This document shows positions 6,180-7,055 of a stretch of 7,055 nucleotides of DNA, one piece after another. The notes below the pieces were generated by a model. The model ran no database searches and was not told the DNA's origin. It saw only the letters and a program-made list of their open reading frames with translations. A program made the position numbers and the translations under genes. The stretch is from contig USBR01000046.1 of the NCBI GenBank assembly GCA_900552905.1, positions 1 to 7,055 on the forward strand, given 5' to 3'. This DNA comes from an uncultured Succinatimonas sp. Its GTDB lineage: Bacteria; Pseudomonadota; Gammaproteobacteria; Enterobacterales; Succinivibrionaceae. Positions within the stretch are counted from its first letter, which is position 1. Every line of letters begins with the position of its first letter.

Positions 6180-6950
6180 ATGCGCATGCAAAAAAACAAG
6201 AAATCTAATCGCGAGATTATTTATGGTATCAATGCTGTAGCCGGGGCCATTGAGTCCATGCCAGAGAAGATCACCTCAGCTTGGATCGTCAAGGGCCGTG
6301 AGGATGATCGCCGTATCAATAGCATTGAAAGAGCCCTCTTGGCTATTGGTATTAAGCCGCAAAGCGCTATGCGTCATTTCTTAGATGAAAAGACTGAAAA
6401 TGGCGTGCATCAGGGTGTGGTCTTGGAGATCTTAGCCGCTCCTCCTAAGGGCGATAAGTATTTAGCTGATTTACTTGAAAAGCTTGAAGATCACAAGCAG
6501 TTATATTTAGTTTTAGACGGTGTAACTGATCCGCGCAATTTAGGTGCCGCTATGCGTTCAGCTTGGGCCTTTGGTGTGGATGCCGTAATTGTGCCTAAGG
6601 ACAATAGCGCCTCTTTAACACCAGTTGCCCGTAAGACTGCCGATGGTGCGGCCGAGGTTGTACCTTTAATTGCTGTGACTAATTTAGCTCGTACCTTAGA
6701 GCTTTTAAAGGAGCACAATATTGAGGTTATCGGTTTAGCCGGTGAGTCTTCAGCTAATATTCAGGAATATGACTTCCAGATCCGTACTGCTTTAGTTATG
6801 GGTTCTGAGGAGAGCGGTATGCGTCATTTAACGCGTGAAAAGTGCGATGCTACCGTTAAGATCCCGATGGCTGACGGCGTTGAGTCGCTAAATGTCTCAG
6901 TTGCTGCCGGTATTGCTCTTTATGAGGTTAAGCGTCAGCTTGATAAATAA
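6180..6950 (+). CDS. rlmB: 23S rRNA (guanosine-2251-2'-O)-methyltransferase RlmB
   Basis: RlmB is a SpoU/TrmH-type (SPOUT) enzyme that uses SAM to methylate the ribose of G2251 in the peptidyl-transferase P-loop of 23S rRNA. The protein has 256 residues (E. coli 243). A short basic extension (residues 1-11, rich in Lys/Asn) precedes EIIYGINAV, where the E. coli protein essentially starts. The N-terminal substrate-binding domain (about 12-85) contains the conserved VHQGVV. The catalytic knot carries motif 1 DGVTDPRNLGA (113-123, Asn120), motif 2 VMGSEESGM (206-214) and motif 3 IPMADGVESLNVSVAAG (228-244, with Ser236-Leu237-Asn238). All three are intact, so activity is expected. It follows rnr by 12 bases and is probably co-transcribed; a strong hairpin begins 24 bases after its stop. 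Confidence 0.96.
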   Translation: MRMQKNKKSNREIIYGINAVAGAIESMPEKITSAWIVKGREDDRRINSIERALLAIGIKPQSAMRHFLDEKTENGVHQGVVLEILAAPPKGDKYLADLLEKLEDHKQLYLVLDGVTDPRNLGAAMRSAWAFGVDAVIVPKDNSASLTPVARKTADGAAEVVPLIAVTNLARTLELLKEHNIEVIGLAGESSANIQEYDFQIRTALVMGSEESGMRHLTREKCDATVKIPMADGVESLNVSVAAGIALYEVKRQLDK

Positions 6951-6973
6951 TTAGTCTTAATCTCGCTATAAGC

Positions 6974-7003
6974 AAATCTCTGATGACAATTCATCAGAGA
7001 TTT
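6974..7003 (+). terminator. Hairpin terminator after rlmB
   Basis: AAATCTCTGATGA (6974-6986) pairs perfectly with TCATCAGAGATTT (6991-7003), a 13-bp stem closed by the four-base loop CAAT. The stem is not GC-rich, and the T stretch that follows is broken (7001-7011 reads TTTTGGTTCTT), so it may be only moderately efficient. Its place just after rlmB, and the better T-tract on the plus strand, make it the likely end of the rnr-rlmB operon. Confidence 0.65.
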
Positions 7004-7026
7004 TGGTTCTTCCGTATTGGTGTTGG

Positions 7027-7037
7027 AATCTCTGATG
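7027..7037 (+). repeat. Third copy of the terminator arm (11-base direct repeat)
   Basis: AATCTCTGATG here exactly repeats bases 6975-6985, the left arm of the preceding hairpin. It is therefore also complementary to the right arm at 6992-7002. In RNA the right arm could pair with either copy; pairing with this copy would give a stem of 11 Watson-Crick pairs, extendable by wobbles, around a 24-base loop. The window ends 18 bases later, so a downstream partner arm cannot be seen. Confidence 0.6.
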
Positions 7038-7055
7038 GGTAGTAACATAATTTAA

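Noticed and set aside
6491..6718. Minus-strand open frame of 75 codons inside rlmB
   Set aside because: It mirrors the conserved SPOUT motif 1 region of RlmB and shows no independent features.
6974..7055. Right-edge repeat as the terminal inverted repeat of an insertion sequence
   Set aside because: There is no transposase fragment, no target duplication visible, and the arms form a compact hairpin directly after a gene, as a terminator does.

Overview
The window looks like a chromosomal segment of a low-GC (roughly 40% by eye) gammaproteobacterium. RdgB, HemW, RNase R and RlmB all resemble their enterobacterial counterparts along their whole length, and the gene pairs rdgB-hemW and rnr-rlmB are both classic gammaproteobacterial neighbours. 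Frequent TTA leucine codons and AT-rich spacers would suit a host-associated lineage such as the Succinivibrionaceae/Aeromonadales, but that placement is inference. I see no phage, IS, CRISPR, tRNA or rRNA sequence.

Layout: (1) 1-172 is an AT-rich regulatory region. It contains two palindromes, one over a plausible forward promoter and one inside a plausible reverse promoter. A possible divergent start codon with a Shine-Dalgarno lies at the extreme left edge. (2) 173-1579 encodes a flavoprotein of the dihydrolipoamide-dehydrogenase fold in which both redox-active cysteines are replaced. (3) 1645-2253 (rdgB) and 2253-3359 (hemW) overlap by one base and are probably translationally coupled. 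(4) 3360-3611 is a 252-base AT-rich spacer that probably carries the rnr promoter. (5) 3612-6167 (rnr) and 6180-6950 (rlmB) are 12 bases apart and form a second operon. (6) 6974-7003 is a perfect 13-bp hairpin, the likely terminator. A third copy of its arm follows at 7027-7037.

All complete genes are on the plus strand. Four of the five are housekeeping: nucleotide-pool sanitation (RdgB), a radical-SAM heme-handling protein (HemW), 3'-5' RNA decay (RNase R) and 23S rRNA 2'-O-methylation (RlmB). They do not form one pathway; the rnr-rlmB pair is linked through RNA and ribosome metabolism. The unusual element is the leftmost gene: a disulfide-reductase-family protein without its disulfide, behind a palindrome that closely resembles a Fur-type box. 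I found no evidence of a new multi-gene system. The cysteine-less flavoprotein with its divergent control region is the part most worth following up.
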